Below, in pieces: positions 44,858 through 52,668 of a stretch of DNA of 64,000 nucleotides; positions within the stretch are counted from its first letter, which is position 1; each line of letters begins with the position of its first letter. The stretch covers positions 1 to 64,000 of the forward strand of contig JBBDMX010000024.1 of NCBI GenBank assembly GCA_040878035.1. Direction: 5' to 3'. Both the position numbers and the translations under genes were made by a program. This DNA is from JBBDMX01 sp040878035. Its GTDB lineage: Bacteria; Planctomycetota; Phycisphaerae; Phycisphaerales; Phycisphaeraceae. The notes below the pieces were generated by a model. The model saw only the letters and a program-made list of their open reading frames with translations, had not been told where the DNA came from and did no database searches.

Positions 44858-45634
44858 CTTCTTCCCGCGGAAGAAGGTGCGGATGGCGTGGAAGGTGGTC
44901 TGCCGGCCCACGGCGGCGATGGCTTCGCGCAGCGGGACTTCCTTGGGGCAGACCTTGATGCAGTTCTGCGCGTTGCCGCAGTCGTTGATCCCGCCGGACA
45001 TTTCCATTGTTTCCAGGCGGTCGTCCGCCAGAGTCTTGCCCGTTTCGTGACGGTTGAAGTAATCGACCTGGGCGAAGATCTGGGCGCCGACGAAGTCGTT
45101 GTCCGCCAGGAACTGCGGGCAGGCCTCCAGGCAGCAGCCGCAGGTCATGCAGCGCGACTCGGCGTAGCGCATGTCCTGATCGTCCTGCGACTCGCGCGGG
45201 CCGAAGCCGGCATTGTGCGTGCCGTCGATCGGCACCCAGCCCTTGATCAACGCCAGGTTGGCAAACATCCGCTGGCGATCCACGTAAAGGTCGCGCACCA
45301 CCGGGAACTTGCTCATCGGTTCAAGCCTGACCGTTGTGCCCTGTTCCAGCAGCTTGTCGATCAGTGCCGAGCATGACTGGGCGACGCGCCCGTTGATCAC
45401 CATCGTGCAGGCGCCGCACACTTCCTCCAGGCAATTGCAGTCCCACACCACCGGCGTGGTCTTCTGCCCGGTGACGGTCACCGGATTCTCAGCGATCCAC
45501 TGGAGGCAACTGATGACGTTGGCGTTGGGGCGATAGGGCACGTCGAATTCCTGCCAATAGGGCGCGGAGTCGTGGGTGTCCTGGCGCTTGATCTTGAAGC
45601 GAATCGTGCGGGTCTGATCGTTGCTGGCGCTCAT
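44855..45634 (-). CDS. sdhB: Succinate dehydrogenase/fumarate reductase iron-sulfur subunit
   Basis: The 259 aa product carries a plant-type 2Fe-2S site (CNCLEEVCGACTM then C), and the 4Fe-4S, 3Fe-4S sites in CMTCGCCLEACPQF and CGNAQNCIKVCPKEVP. It moves electrons from SdhA to quinone at the inner membrane. It belongs to the sdhC-sdhA-X-sdhB group on the minus strand, with an extra gene between A and B. AGGA lies 9 nt before the ATG. The stop codon is provided by PAL-3. Confidence 0.95.
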   Translation of the reverse strand: MSASNDQTRTIRFKIKRQDTHDSAPYWQEFDVPYRPNANVISCLQWIAENPVTVTGQKTTPVVWDCNCLEEVCGACTMVINGRVAQSCSALIDKLLEQGTTVRLEPMSKFPVVRDLYVDRQRMFANLALIKGWVPIDGTHNAGFGPRESQDDQDMRYAESRCMTCGCCLEACPQFLADNDFVGAQIFAQVDYFNRHETGKTLADDRLETMEMSGGINDCGNAQNCIKVCPKEVPLREAIAAVGRQTTFHAIRTFFRGKK

Positions 45635-45653
45635 GCGTTTGGTCCTGTTAACG

Positions 45654-45681
45654 AGCCGGGCCGTCTCGGCCCCGGTGGCTT
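45654..45681. repeat. P10 short palindrome
   Basis: AGCCGGGCCGTCTCGGCCCC resembles 18177-18203. Confidence 0.4.
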
Positions 45682-45721
45682 AAAATCTTTGCCTGGTTCC
45701 GGGCACCCATACATTCCTGGA

Positions 45722-45753
45722 TCCCTCACCCCAGCCCTCTCCCCAAGGGAGAG
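45722..45753. repeat. CCCTCACCCCAGCCCTCTCC-type repeat at a gene end
   Basis: The arms CCCTCTCCCC and AGGGAGAGGG form a hairpin. Repeats of this exact type (CCCTCACCCC...CCCTCTCCC) are found in many unrelated bacteria. Here the stop and last nine residues (PSPLGRGLG) of the membrane protein gene come from it. Confidence 0.75.
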
Positions 45754-46277
45754 GGGGCCGACCACTGTACATCGAAACGCGCCTGGCTCTGTTGACGGAG
45801 CCAACCGAGAAACGCGCGGGCTTCGGCCTCATCGGCGAGGAACGCCTCGTTCAGGTGGACCAGCGGCTTGCCCTCGGCGTCGAGCAGGTGCAGGCCGCGG
45901 CGGTCGGCCGGATCATCGAGCCACTGGCCCTTGGCGATGCGCGACATCGCTATGCCGCAGGTCTGTTCCGCGTCGGTCACTTCCAGCGTATCGCCCTCCA
46001 CGGCGATCTGCCGGCCACGCGCCCGCTTGTAGTCCTCGGCGATCGAGCGCACCAACACCCAGCAGGTGATCACCAGCAGCAGCGGCGCCGCCAGGCGCAT
46101 CATCGGGCTGGACCACTGGAGCCACATCCACCCGACGAACGTCGCTGCGATGATGGTACTGGTGACGATCTTGGCCCAGGTGTAGCGGCGCAGACGGCGC
46201 GGCGGGAGCCAGAGCCGATCTTCACCGGGGTCATCGGCGGCAGCGGGCGAGGTTGGGTGGGTGAGGGTCAAGGACAC
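45726..46277 (-). CDS. Small membrane protein encoded between sdhA and sdhB
   Basis: The product is 183 aa. Two membrane segments (about 38-58 and 62-80, IVTSTIIAATFVGWMWLQW and LAAPLLLVITCWVLV) are followed by a soluble part with VEGDTLEVTDAEQTCGIAMSRIAKG. I do not recognise a family. The layout resembles bacterial PH-type membrane proteins of photosynthetic or envelope type, but that is weak. It is co-directional with sdh genes and likely in the same mRNA. The GTG start at 46277 excludes the upstream part of the frame, which is repeat (ATTTCGG module and PAL-3). The C-terminus is repeat-coded. Confidence 0.55.
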   Translation of the reverse strand: MSLTLTHPTSPAAADDPGEDRLWLPPRRLRRYTWAKIVTSTIIAATFVGWMWLQWSSPMMRLAAPLLLVITCWVLVRSIAEDYKRARGRQIAVEGDTLEVTDAEQTCGIAMSRIAKGQWLDDPADRRGLHLLDAEGKPLVHLNEAFLADEAEARAFLGWLRQQSQARFDVQWSAPSPLGRGLG

Positions 46278-46305
46278 GGGGGAATTTCGGATTTCGGATT
46301 TTCTC

Positions 46306-46389
46306 AAGCCGCTTGCGCCTTCGCACAGCGGTGGATGATACGAGAGACTCTTGCGGACTGGACGCCGGCGCGAAGCCGCAAGCGGCTTA
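46306..46389. repeat. PAL-3 palindrome at the sdhA stop
   Basis: AAGCCGCTTGCGCCTTCGCA and GGCGCGAAGCCGCAAGCGGC flank a middle of about 40 bases. The right end contains the sdhA stop codon (TAA). Confidence 0.8.
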
Positions 46390-48357
46390 TTTCGCCGCCG
46401 CCTGCGCTTCGGGTTCCTTCTTCTCTGTCTTCGTATCGACCTTGCCGTACGTCCGGCTTTGCGGCTTGGCCAGCAGCGTGGGCACCTCTTCATAGGTCAA
46501 CTGCGAGCCGCCGGTGGTTGGATCGTAGTTGGCGATGGACGTCTTGAGCCAGTGGGCGTCGTCGCGCTCGGGGTAGTCTGAACGATAGTGCGCCCCGCGC
46601 GATTCCTTGCGGGCGATGGCGGCATTCAAGATCGCCTCGGCGTAGATCAGCATGTCGCCCAGGGCACGCGTGAACGACAGGTTCTGGTTGGTCCAGATGC
46701 CCGTGTCGCTCAGGCTGATGTTGCGGTAGTCCAATTGCCACTGGCGGACCTTCTGTAACGCCTGTTGCATTCGCTCTTCCTGCCGTACGACGGTGCAGGC
46801 CAGGGTCATTTCCTCGCCGAGCTGGCGGTGCAGGGTGTAGGGGTTGATCGTGCCGCCGCCCCCGGAATCTGCCGAGTCGATCAGCTTCTTCATGCGTGCC
46901 TTTTCCTGGTCCACCACAGCCACGAACGGTGCATCAGGCAGCTCGCTGGCGGGGCTCTTGACCACGTCGCGCACGTAGCTGACCACGCTAGGCCCGCAGA
47001 AGATGCCGTCGAAAATGCAGTTGAGCAGGGCGTTGGCGCCTAAGCGGTTGGCGCCGTGATACTGGTAATTGACCTCGCCGAAGGCGTAAAGCCCTTCGAT
47101 GTTGGTCATCATGTTCTTGGGGTCGCCTTCCTTCATGCCCACGGCCTTCTCGAGCGGGTCGCCGGGCTTGGGCGGACGTTCCTGCGGCGTGAAGGTGGTC
47201 CAGAGACCGCCCATGGAGTAGTGCACCGCCGGGAAGATTTTCATGGGCATGTGCTTGGGGTCGTCGCCCACGAACTTTTCGTAAATCTCGAAGATGCCCG
47301 CGAGCTTTTTCTTGTTGGCATCGGAAAGCTGCGTGCAGTCGAGGTAGACCATGTTGCCCCCGCCGATGCCGAAGCCATCGCGGCAGCGGAAGAACACCTC
47401 GCGGGTGGCCACGTCGCGCGAGACGAGATTGGCGTACTTGGGGAACATCTCGTCCATGAAGTACCAGCGCTCGCTCTTGGGAATGCTGTTGGGATCCTTG
47501 TTGGACTGGGGATGCGGCTTCCAGTTGGCGACGGGATTGTCACTGTTGCCGGTGCGGATGCCCGGGACCCAGAGCTGGCCGCCCTCGCCGCGGGCGGCTT
47601 CGCTCATAAGCCGGCACTTGTCCTCGCCGGGGATGGCGGTGGGGTGGACCTGAATCATCTCGGGGTTGCCCAAGGCCACGCCGGCCTGGTAGCAGCGCGC
47701 CGCGGCCCCACCGGTGCAGATGACCGACATGGTGCTCTTGCCGAAGACCATGCCGCAGCCGCCAGTGGCCATGACCACGGCATCGGCCTTGAAGGGCTTG
47801 ATCTCCATGGAGCGCATGTTCTGGGCGACGATGCCGACGCAGCGCCCGCCCTCGAGCACGGGCCAGAGAAATTCCCAGAACTCGTACTTGGTGACGCGGC
47901 CCTCGGCTTCCCAGCGGCGCGTCTGCTCGTCCAGGGCGTACAGCAGTTGCTGGCCGGTAGTGGCGCCGGAAAAGTGCGTGCGCTTAAAGAGCGATCCGCC
48001 GAAGAGCCGCAGCTCGTGGTTGCCCTCGGGCGTGCGGTTGAAGGGCACGCCCATGCGGTCCATGAGTTGGATGATCTTGGGCGCCCAGTGCGCCATTTCA
48101 TAGACGGGCGGCTGGTGCTGGAGGAAGTCACCGCCGTAGAGCGTTTCCCGGCAGTGCTCCCATTCGGAGTAGCCCTGCTGCCGCGCCACTTCGTTGCAGG
48201 CGTTGATGCCGCCCTGGGCGCAGACGCTGTGCGAGCGCTTGACCGGGACCATGGAGAAGAGGTCCACCGGGACGCCGGCCTCGGCGATACGGATGGTGGC
48301 GGACAGGCCGGCCAGGCCTCCACCGACGACGATGACTCTGGGTTTAGGATTTGCCAT
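46387..48357 (-). CDS. sdhA: Succinate dehydrogenase/fumarate reductase flavoprotein subunit
   Basis: The 656 aa product oxidises succinate to fumarate. It has the FAD site VIVVGGGLAGLSATIRIAEAG, the flavinylated His region SHSVCAQGGINA, and the B. subtilis-type stretch GGDFLQHQPPVYEMAHWAPKII with LFGGSLFKRTHFSGATTGQQ. Later HYSMGGLWT and NRLGANALLNCIFDG are typical. Length is usual for the B. subtilis/epsilon-type enzyme, which reacts with menaquinone. A PAL-3 palindrome provides the stop codon. Confidence 0.96.
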   Translation of the reverse strand: MANPKPRVIVVGGGLAGLSATIRIAEAGVPVDLFSMVPVKRSHSVCAQGGINACNEVARQQGYSEWEHCRETLYGGDFLQHQPPVYEMAHWAPKIIQLMDRMGVPFNRTPEGNHELRLFGGSLFKRTHFSGATTGQQLLYALDEQTRRWEAEGRVTKYEFWEFLWPVLEGGRCVGIVAQNMRSMEIKPFKADAVVMATGGCGMVFGKSTMSVICTGGAAARCYQAGVALGNPEMIQVHPTAIPGEDKCRLMSEAARGEGGQLWVPGIRTGNSDNPVANWKPHPQSNKDPNSIPKSERWYFMDEMFPKYANLVSRDVATREVFFRCRDGFGIGGGNMVYLDCTQLSDANKKKLAGIFEIYEKFVGDDPKHMPMKIFPAVHYSMGGLWTTFTPQERPPKPGDPLEKAVGMKEGDPKNMMTNIEGLYAFGEVNYQYHGANRLGANALLNCIFDGIFCGPSVVSYVRDVVKSPASELPDAPFVAVVDQEKARMKKLIDSADSGGGGTINPYTLHRQLGEEMTLACTVVRQEERMQQALQKVRQWQLDYRNISLSDTGIWTNQNLSFTRALGDMLIYAEAILNAAIARKESRGAHYRSDYPERDDAHWLKTSIANYDPTTGGSQLTYEEVPTLLAKPQSRTYGKVDTKTEKKEPEAQAAAK

Positions 48358-48394
48358 GGGGAATTTCGGATTTCGGATTTCGGATTTCGGGGCG

Positions 48395-48431
48395 TCACGC
48401 CGACGCTGAGCCGCTCTGGGCGAAGCGCCTG
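48395..48431. repeat. P6 repeat between sdhC and sdhA
   Basis: CACGCCGACGCTGAGCCGCT...CGAAGCGCC matches P6 in reverse. An ATTTCGG module lies next to it at 48362-48390. Both would be transcribed inside the sdh mRNA. Confidence 0.7.
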
Positions 48432-48450
48432 GGATCTGCGCTGCGACTGC

Positions 48451-49314
48451 TTAGTGCCCGTGCTCGTAGCCGGCGTGGATCTCCTGCGCCAGGGCGGGGT
48501 CCACGTTTTGGCCGGCCTTGATCTGGGTCAGCGCTTGCTGCTCGTGTTCGTTGAGCTGGTAGGTACTGAAGCGCAGGATGGCCGCCAGGCCCATGAGGGT
48601 CAGCACCAGGCCGATGACGGTGCAGATGTAGCCCCAGCGGCGCTGAGCGGCCAGGGTGGTGGTGATACCCCAGGTGATGGCGAAGGTCCACAGGCCGTTG
48701 GCCAGATGGAAGACGGTCGCCAGCACGCCGATGACAAAAAACGCGGGCAGGATCCAGTGCGCTTGAAGGGCGTCGGCGGTGGTGATGGTGGCAAAGTCGG
48801 CGTGGAAGGGGGTGTACCAGCCGAAGAACTCCCAGCGCCAACGGGTGGTGGCGACGTGGAAGAAGATATAGACCAGGGCGATGATGCCGCTGACGCGCAT
48901 GAGGGTGTAGCGCCAGTTGGCGGTTTCGGGGTAGCTGGAGTTGTTGGGCCGGCCGGTGAAGCAGTAGACCAGGCCCAGGGCGCCGTGGTAGGCGATGGGC
49001 AGCCAAATGAGGAAGATTTCCATCATCAGCAGGCCGGGCAGATTCCAGATGAAGCGGATGTCGCGCTCATACTCGGCGGCGCCCAGAAGGATGGCGCTGC
49101 TGGTGAAGAGATGCTCAGCGACAAAGGCGCCAATGGGCACGACACCGGTGAGCGAATGCAGCCGGCGAAAAAGGAAGTGGTGTCGCTGCATGAAGGAGAC
49201 AGGGCCAACCAGTTCACCTGGGGCTGGGTGGCTTCCGGGGCTTCCGGGGCTTAGGGGGCTTCCGGAGCTTCCGGGGGTTCCGGGGGTTCCGGGGGCGGTA
49301 ATGGTCTGGGACAC
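48451..49314 (-). CDS. sdhC: Succinate dehydrogenase cytochrome b558 subunit
   Basis: The 287 aa product has five membrane segments with paired His residues for heme b (HSLTGVVPIGAFVAEHL, FFHVATT, VFHLANG), as in the single-subunit anchor of B. subtilis. It anchors SdhA/SdhB and passes electrons to quinone. Residues about 8-38 (TPGTPGSSGSPLSPGSPGS) are a collagen-like run from a 9-nt microsatellite and are not part of the family. GTG 49314 has AGGA 7 nt upstream and is preferred over TTG 49335. Confidence 0.92.
   Translation of the reverse strand: MSQTITAPGTPGTPGSSGSPLSPGSPGSHPAPGELVGPVSFMQRHHFLFRRLHSLTGVVPIGAFVAEHLFTSSAILLGAAEYERDIRFIWNLPGLLMMEIFLIWLPIAYHGALGLVYCFTGRPNNSSYPETANWRYTLMRVSGIIALVYIFFHVATTRWRWEFFGWYTPFHADFATITTADALQAHWILPAFFVIGVLATVFHLANGLWTFAITWGITTTLAAQRRWGYICTVIGLVLTLMGLAAILRFSTYQLNEHEQQALTQIKAGQNVDPALAQEIHAGYEHGH
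49227..49305. repeat. 9-nt microsatellite in sdhC
   Basis: About eight units of GGCTTCCGG or GGGTTCCGG code the low-complexity N-terminal tail. The same unit type is in acs at 26413-26490. Confidence 0.75.
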
Positions 49315-49513
49315 GGACGAGTCCTTTCTGGTCAACCGGCCGGGCCGACCGGGAAGCGCCGGCGTCGTGCCGAGGGGGGATCAAAAGATAGCAGAATCTC
49401 TTAGCCCCGGCCAGTTGATTGCTGATTTCGAGTTTCTCTGCTGAGGAAGACAGAAGCCAAACCGCAAGCAGTTCCTCAGAATCAGAATCAGAAACTGGAA
49501 ATCCCATTCACGT

Positions 49514-50047
49514 TCACGCCCCGCGCGCCGCGTTGGCGAGCTGAATATATCGGCTGCGCAGCTCGTAAAGCGTTTGCACCAGCAGGTTGGTTTCCTCTTC
49601 GCTGAGGTTGCCCTTGGTCTTTTCCTCGATGATGGTCAGCATGTCGATGTGGTGGCGTGCCAGGTCCAGGCTCTGATGGCGCTGGCCGGTGCGCGGGTCG
49701 GGGATGGCGCCCATGGCAAAGAGCGCCTGCGTGGCGGTGGTGGAGACAAGCGTCTCGAAGGTGGCGGGGGGTAGACCTCCGCCCCCGGAGCCGCCCCCGG
49801 CCGCGCCCCCGCCGCCGGCGGCGCCGCGGGCCGCGCCGCGACCGGCCGCAGCGCCCGGCGACGCCTTGGCTTGCTCCGCCAGACGCTCCTTGTCCGCCTT
49901 GGCCTGCTTCTTCCAGTCGTCATCCACCGTGACCTGCGGCCCCTCGGCGGGCTTGCTCTGCTGCGTGAGCTTCTCCTTCTCGGCCCGCGCCGCAGCCTTC
50001 CAGTCGTCGTCCACGTGAATGCGGTTTTGATCGTCTTGTTCAGCCAT
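49514..50047 (-). CDS. DUF1844 domain protein
   Basis: The product is 177 aa. The last 85 residues (FETLVSTTATQALFAMGAIPDPRTGQRHQSLDLARHHIDMLTIIEEKTKGNLSEEE) are a DUF1844 domain, of unknown function and common in planctomycetes and deltaproteobacteria. The first half has two copies of a VDDDWKxxAxADKExL motif and a Gly/Ala/Pro linker. Soluble. A TATACT box lies 6 nt before ATG 50047; this fixes the start over an in-frame GTG-like region and predicts a leaderless mRNA. The space 49315-49513 holds nothing I can identify. Confidence 0.88.
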   Translation of the reverse strand: MAEQDDQNRIHVDDDWKAAARAEKEKLTQQSKPAEGPQVTVDDDWKKQAKADKERLAEQAKASPGAAAGRGAARGAAGGGGAAGGGSGGGGLPPATFETLVSTTATQALFAMGAIPDPRTGQRHQSLDLARHHIDMLTIIEEKTKGNLSEEETNLLVQTLYELRSRYIQLANAARGA

Positions 50048-50064
50048 GATGCAAGTATAGGGTG

Positions 50065-50138
50065 TAGCCGAGTCGCTTGCGACCGACGAATCCACGTCGG
50101 CGCCGCGCCGTTCACACCGGCCGCAAGCGGCTCGGCTA
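50065..50138. repeat. PAL-3-like palindrome between divergent genes
   Basis: TAGCCGAGTCGCTTGCGACC and GGCCGCAAGCGGCTCGGCTA are outer arms of a divergent PAL-3 copy, with a palindromic middle (CGTCGGCGCCG). Confidence 0.6.
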
Positions 50139-50176
50139 AACTGTACGGCTTGTCGTCAACCAGGCAGGATCGACCA

Positions 50177-50581
50177 ATGTCCGACACCCAACGCGAAACA
50201 ACCAATCAACTCGACGTGAAATACAACGACCAGGGCCTCGTACCCGCCATCGTGCAGGATATCGACACTCGCCAGGTGCTGATGGTCGGCTGGATGAACG
50301 CCATGGCGCTGGCGCAGACGCTGCGCACGTGCAAGGCCACCTTCTACAGCCGCAGCCGCGACAAGATGTGGGTCAAGGGCGAGTCCTCGGGCCACGTGCA
50401 GGAAGTGGTCGAAGCCCGCGTCGATTGCGATCAGGATGTGGTACTGCTTCTGTGCAAGAGCCACGGCCCGTGCTGTCACGTGGGATATCAGTCGTGCTTC
50501 TACCGTGTGGCGGATGCGGACGGGGGACTGAAAGTCGTCGAGGAGAAGGTGTTTGATCCGGAGAAGGTGTATCGGTCATAG
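50177..50581 (+). CDS. hisI: Phosphoribosyl-AMP cyclohydrolase
   Basis: The 134 aa product opens the purine ring of PR-AMP in histidine synthesis. It shows VLMVGWMNAMALAQTL, TFYSRSRDKMWVKGESSGH (usual FWSRSR..LWxKGExSGN) with GH in place of the frequent GN, and the zinc Cys residues in VDCDQDVVLLLCKSHGPCCHVGYQSCFYR. ATG 50177 has AGGA 8 nt upstream. No other his gene is nearby. The stop codon TAG is the first triplet of a PAL-3 element. Confidence 0.94.
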   Translation: MSDTQRETTNQLDVKYNDQGLVPAIVQDIDTRQVLMVGWMNAMALAQTLRTCKATFYSRSRDKMWVKGESSGHVQEVVEARVDCDQDVVLLLCKSHGPCCHVGYQSCFYRVADADGGLKVVEEKVFDPEKVYRS

Positions 50582-50661
50582 CCGCTTGCGGCTTCGCGCA
50601 AGCGTGATGAGTCGTTGTACGCCAGTTTGCTCAAGATCAACGCGAAGCCGCAAGCGGCGTA
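50579..50661. repeat. PAL-3 palindrome at the hisI stop
   Basis: TAGCCGCTTGCGGCTTCGCG and CGCGAAGCCGCAAGCGGCGT flank about 40 bases. It lies between convergent hisI and the AraC-type gene and provides the hisI stop. Confidence 0.85.
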
Positions 50662-51510
50662 CTACGGCAAGCTCCTGCGATACGCGCGCGGCGACAGGCC
50701 GGTGAATTGCTTGAAGCGTCGCGACAGATGAAACGGATCGCAGAAGCCCAGTTCCGCGGCGATCTGCTTGTCGCTCATTTCGCCCATCTGCATCAGTTCG
50801 CAGGCGCGGTCGATCTGACGTTGGGCGTAATATCGGCCCGGCGAGACACCCATGGCCATGGCGAAGCGTCGGCGGAAGGAGGCGTAGCTGACGCCCAGTT
50901 GCCGCGCCACCGCCGGCAGGTCCGGCGGGCCGTGCAGGTGATCTTCCAGCAACAGGCAGGCGCGGCGGACCCAGGCGGACGCCGCGCCGCGGTCCGCCGG
51001 CTGCTGATGCGCCCACAGTTCCGCCAGCAGCAACTGGAGGCGGTTGACTTCCTCGACTGCCGCCGCCTGGCCACCGGGCCGGCCCGCCTCGAGCACCCAT
51101 TGGATGCGCCGCCGCCAGTGATCCACCGGCTGGGCATGCAGCACCGGCTGAAGCGGATCAAGCAGCCCCAGCGAGCGCCACAGCTCGAACACCGGCCCGG
51201 TGAACACGACAAACGCCTCGGACCAGAGCTGCCCCGGTTGCGGGCCGTAACGATGCGCCAGTTCGGGAAACACGACGATCACGTCGCCGGCGCCCAGCGC
51301 ACGGTCCACACCGTTGGCGTCCAGATATCGGCCTTGGCCTTCCATCAAGTAGACCAGGGCGTACTGGCCAAAGACGCGCATGGGGTTGAAGATCGTGCCT
51401 GGCTCGCGCTTACGCAGCACGCCGGCGTGGGTCAGCGTCCCCAACCGGCCGTCACCGCCGGACGCCGCCCGGACAACGGCGGCGGTCGTGTTTTGTATGC
51501 GTTTGGCCAT
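50662..51510 (-). CDS. AraC-family transcriptional regulator
   Basis: The product is 282 aa. The N-terminal part (about 20-165) is a cupin-like sensing domain with YALVYLMEGQGRYLDANGVDRALGAGDVIVVFP. The C-terminal part (about 185-282) has two helix-turn-helix units: LPAVARQLGVSYASFRRRFAMAMGVSPGRYYAQRQIDRACELM and MSDKQIAAELGFCDPFHLSRRFKQFTGLSPRAYRR. It probably controls the divergent carbohydrate cluster. A TATGAT box lies 5 nt before the ATG. Confidence 0.92.
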   Translation of the reverse strand: MAKRIQNTTAAVVRAASGGDGRLGTLTHAGVLRKREPGTIFNPMRVFGQYALVYLMEGQGRYLDANGVDRALGAGDVIVVFPELAHRYGPQPGQLWSEAFVVFTGPVFELWRSLGLLDPLQPVLHAQPVDHWRRRIQWVLEAGRPGGQAAAVEEVNRLQLLLAELWAHQQPADRGAASAWVRRACLLLEDHLHGPPDLPAVARQLGVSYASFRRRFAMAMGVSPGRYYAQRQIDRACELMQMGEMSDKQIAAELGFCDPFHLSRRFKQFTGLSPRAYRRSLP

Positions 51511-51537
51511 GACTAATCATAATCTTCATGTCTTTGC

Positions 51538-51552
51538 ACATGCTTGGCATGT
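51538..51552. promoter_or_regulatory. Candidate operator palindrome
   Basis: ACATGCTTGGCATGT has perfect 6-base arms around a 3-base middle. It lies in the AT-rich 96-base space between the AraC-type gene and the PhyH gene, where a site for the regulator is expected. Confidence 0.4.
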
Positions 51553-51606
51553 TGTCCGGCTTCATTTGCGGATATTGTAGTTTACCAAACCTCCCGCCAA
51601 TAGAGC

Positions 51607-52530
51607 ATGATCTACATGAATGAAATCCGCCAGATACCGTTTGGTTCGCGCTTGGTGCCGTTTCCCAGCGCCACGTTGGGCGAGCTGCGCCACTCCAATG
51701 ACATCGTCGCTTCGCCCGCGGCCCTGCGGCAACGCATGGAGGAGGACGGCTACCTGCTCATCCGTGGCCTGATCGATCCCGCCAAGGTGCAGCGCGCCCG
51801 CACGACGGTTCTCCAGTACATGGCCGAGCATGAAGGGCTCGAGCCCGGGTCGCGCCCGCTCGACGGCGTGATGGGCCAGTATGGCAAGAGCGTGGGCCTG
51901 ATGGGCCGCAAGCTCATCACGCATCACCCCGATGTCAAAGCGGTGCTGGAAAGCCAGGAGTTGTTCGATTTTTACCGCGGGCACTTCGGCGAGCCGGCGC
52001 GCACGTTCGACTACAAGTGGCTCCGCGCGGTGGGGCATGAAGAATACACCGGTGCGCACTACGACGTGGTGTACATGGGCCGGGGCACCGAGCAACTGCG
52101 CACCTGCTGGATTCCCATGGGCGACATTGAGATCGAGCAGGGCGTGCTGGCGATCTGCGAAGGCTCGCACAGCGCCGTGGGCTTTGAGAAGCTTCGCCGC
52201 ACCTATGGCCGCATGGACGTCGATCGCGATCGGGTCACCGGCTGGTTCACGCGCGAGCCGATGGAGATCGCCGAGAAATTCGGCGGGCGGTGGAAGACCT
52301 CGTCGTTCCGCGCCGGCGACATCCTCACGTTCGGCATGTACACGATGCATGCTTCGACGACCAATACGACGGACCGCTGGCGGCTGTCGTGCGATGTGCG
52401 GTTTCAACCCGCCGCCGAGCCGGTGGACGAACGGTGGGTGGGCGAGAATCCGATCAACCACTACGCCGCCTCCGCGGCGCAGGGTCCGCTCAAGTCGATG
52501 GAAGTGGCGCGGGCCGAGTGGGGCGTGTGA
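51607..52530 (+). CDS. Phytanoyl-CoA dioxygenase (PhyH) family protein
   Basis: The 307 aa product has the PhyH layout. RQRMEEDGYLLIRGLID is the usual start, HYDVVYMG gives the first iron ligands His and Asp, the EQGVLAICEGSHSAVGFEKLR segment follows, and SFRAGDILTFGMYTMHAST supplies the last His. It is a non-heme iron, 2-oxoglutarate-dependent oxygenase. In planctomycete sugar clusters such genes lie next to AraC and UroD-like genes; substrates are unknown. It is the first gene of the cluster divergent from the regulator. Confidence 0.88.
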   Translation: MIYMNEIRQIPFGSRLVPFPSATLGELRHSNDIVASPAALRQRMEEDGYLLIRGLIDPAKVQRARTTVLQYMAEHEGLEPGSRPLDGVMGQYGKSVGLMGRKLITHHPDVKAVLESQELFDFYRGHFGEPARTFDYKWLRAVGHEEYTGAHYDVVYMGRGTEQLRTCWIPMGDIEIEQGVLAICEGSHSAVGFEKLRRTYGRMDVDRDRVTGWFTREPMEIAEKFGGRWKTSSFRAGDILTFGMYTMHASTTNTTDRWRLSCDVRFQPAAEPVDERWVGENPINHYAASAAQGPLKSMEVARAEWGV

Positions 52531-52556
52531 TGGCAACTGGCGCCCTTGATCCCCCG

Positions 52557-52658
52557 CCAAAGCCCCGGCATGCCCCGCTTTGGGGGCTTGCCGGGGATTG
52601 CTGGGGATTGCTTGAGAAATCCCGGCCAAGCTCGAAGACTCGCATGGCCGGGCTTTGA
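52557..52658. repeat. PAL-4 repeat with second module
   Basis: AAAGCCCCGGCATGCCCCGC...GGGGCTTGCCGGGG, then ATCCCGGCCAAGCTCG...CGCATGGCCGGGCTTTG. It fills the space between the PhyH and UroD-like genes and has the same two-module layout as 18218-18350. Confidence 0.7.
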
Positions 52659-52668
52659 AGGACATACC

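Noticed and set aside
46278..46493. A 72-residue N-terminal extension of the membrane protein between sdhA and sdhB
   Set aside because: It is coded by PAL-3, an ATTTCGG module and the antisense of the sdhA end. It is very Arg-rich and unlike a protein start.
47056..49254. A 732-codon open frame on the plus strand opposite sdhA and sdhC
   Set aside because: It is the complement of conserved Sdh proteins. High GC makes long antisense frames common. The predicted protein has no motif and odd composition (His, Gly and Asp-rich).
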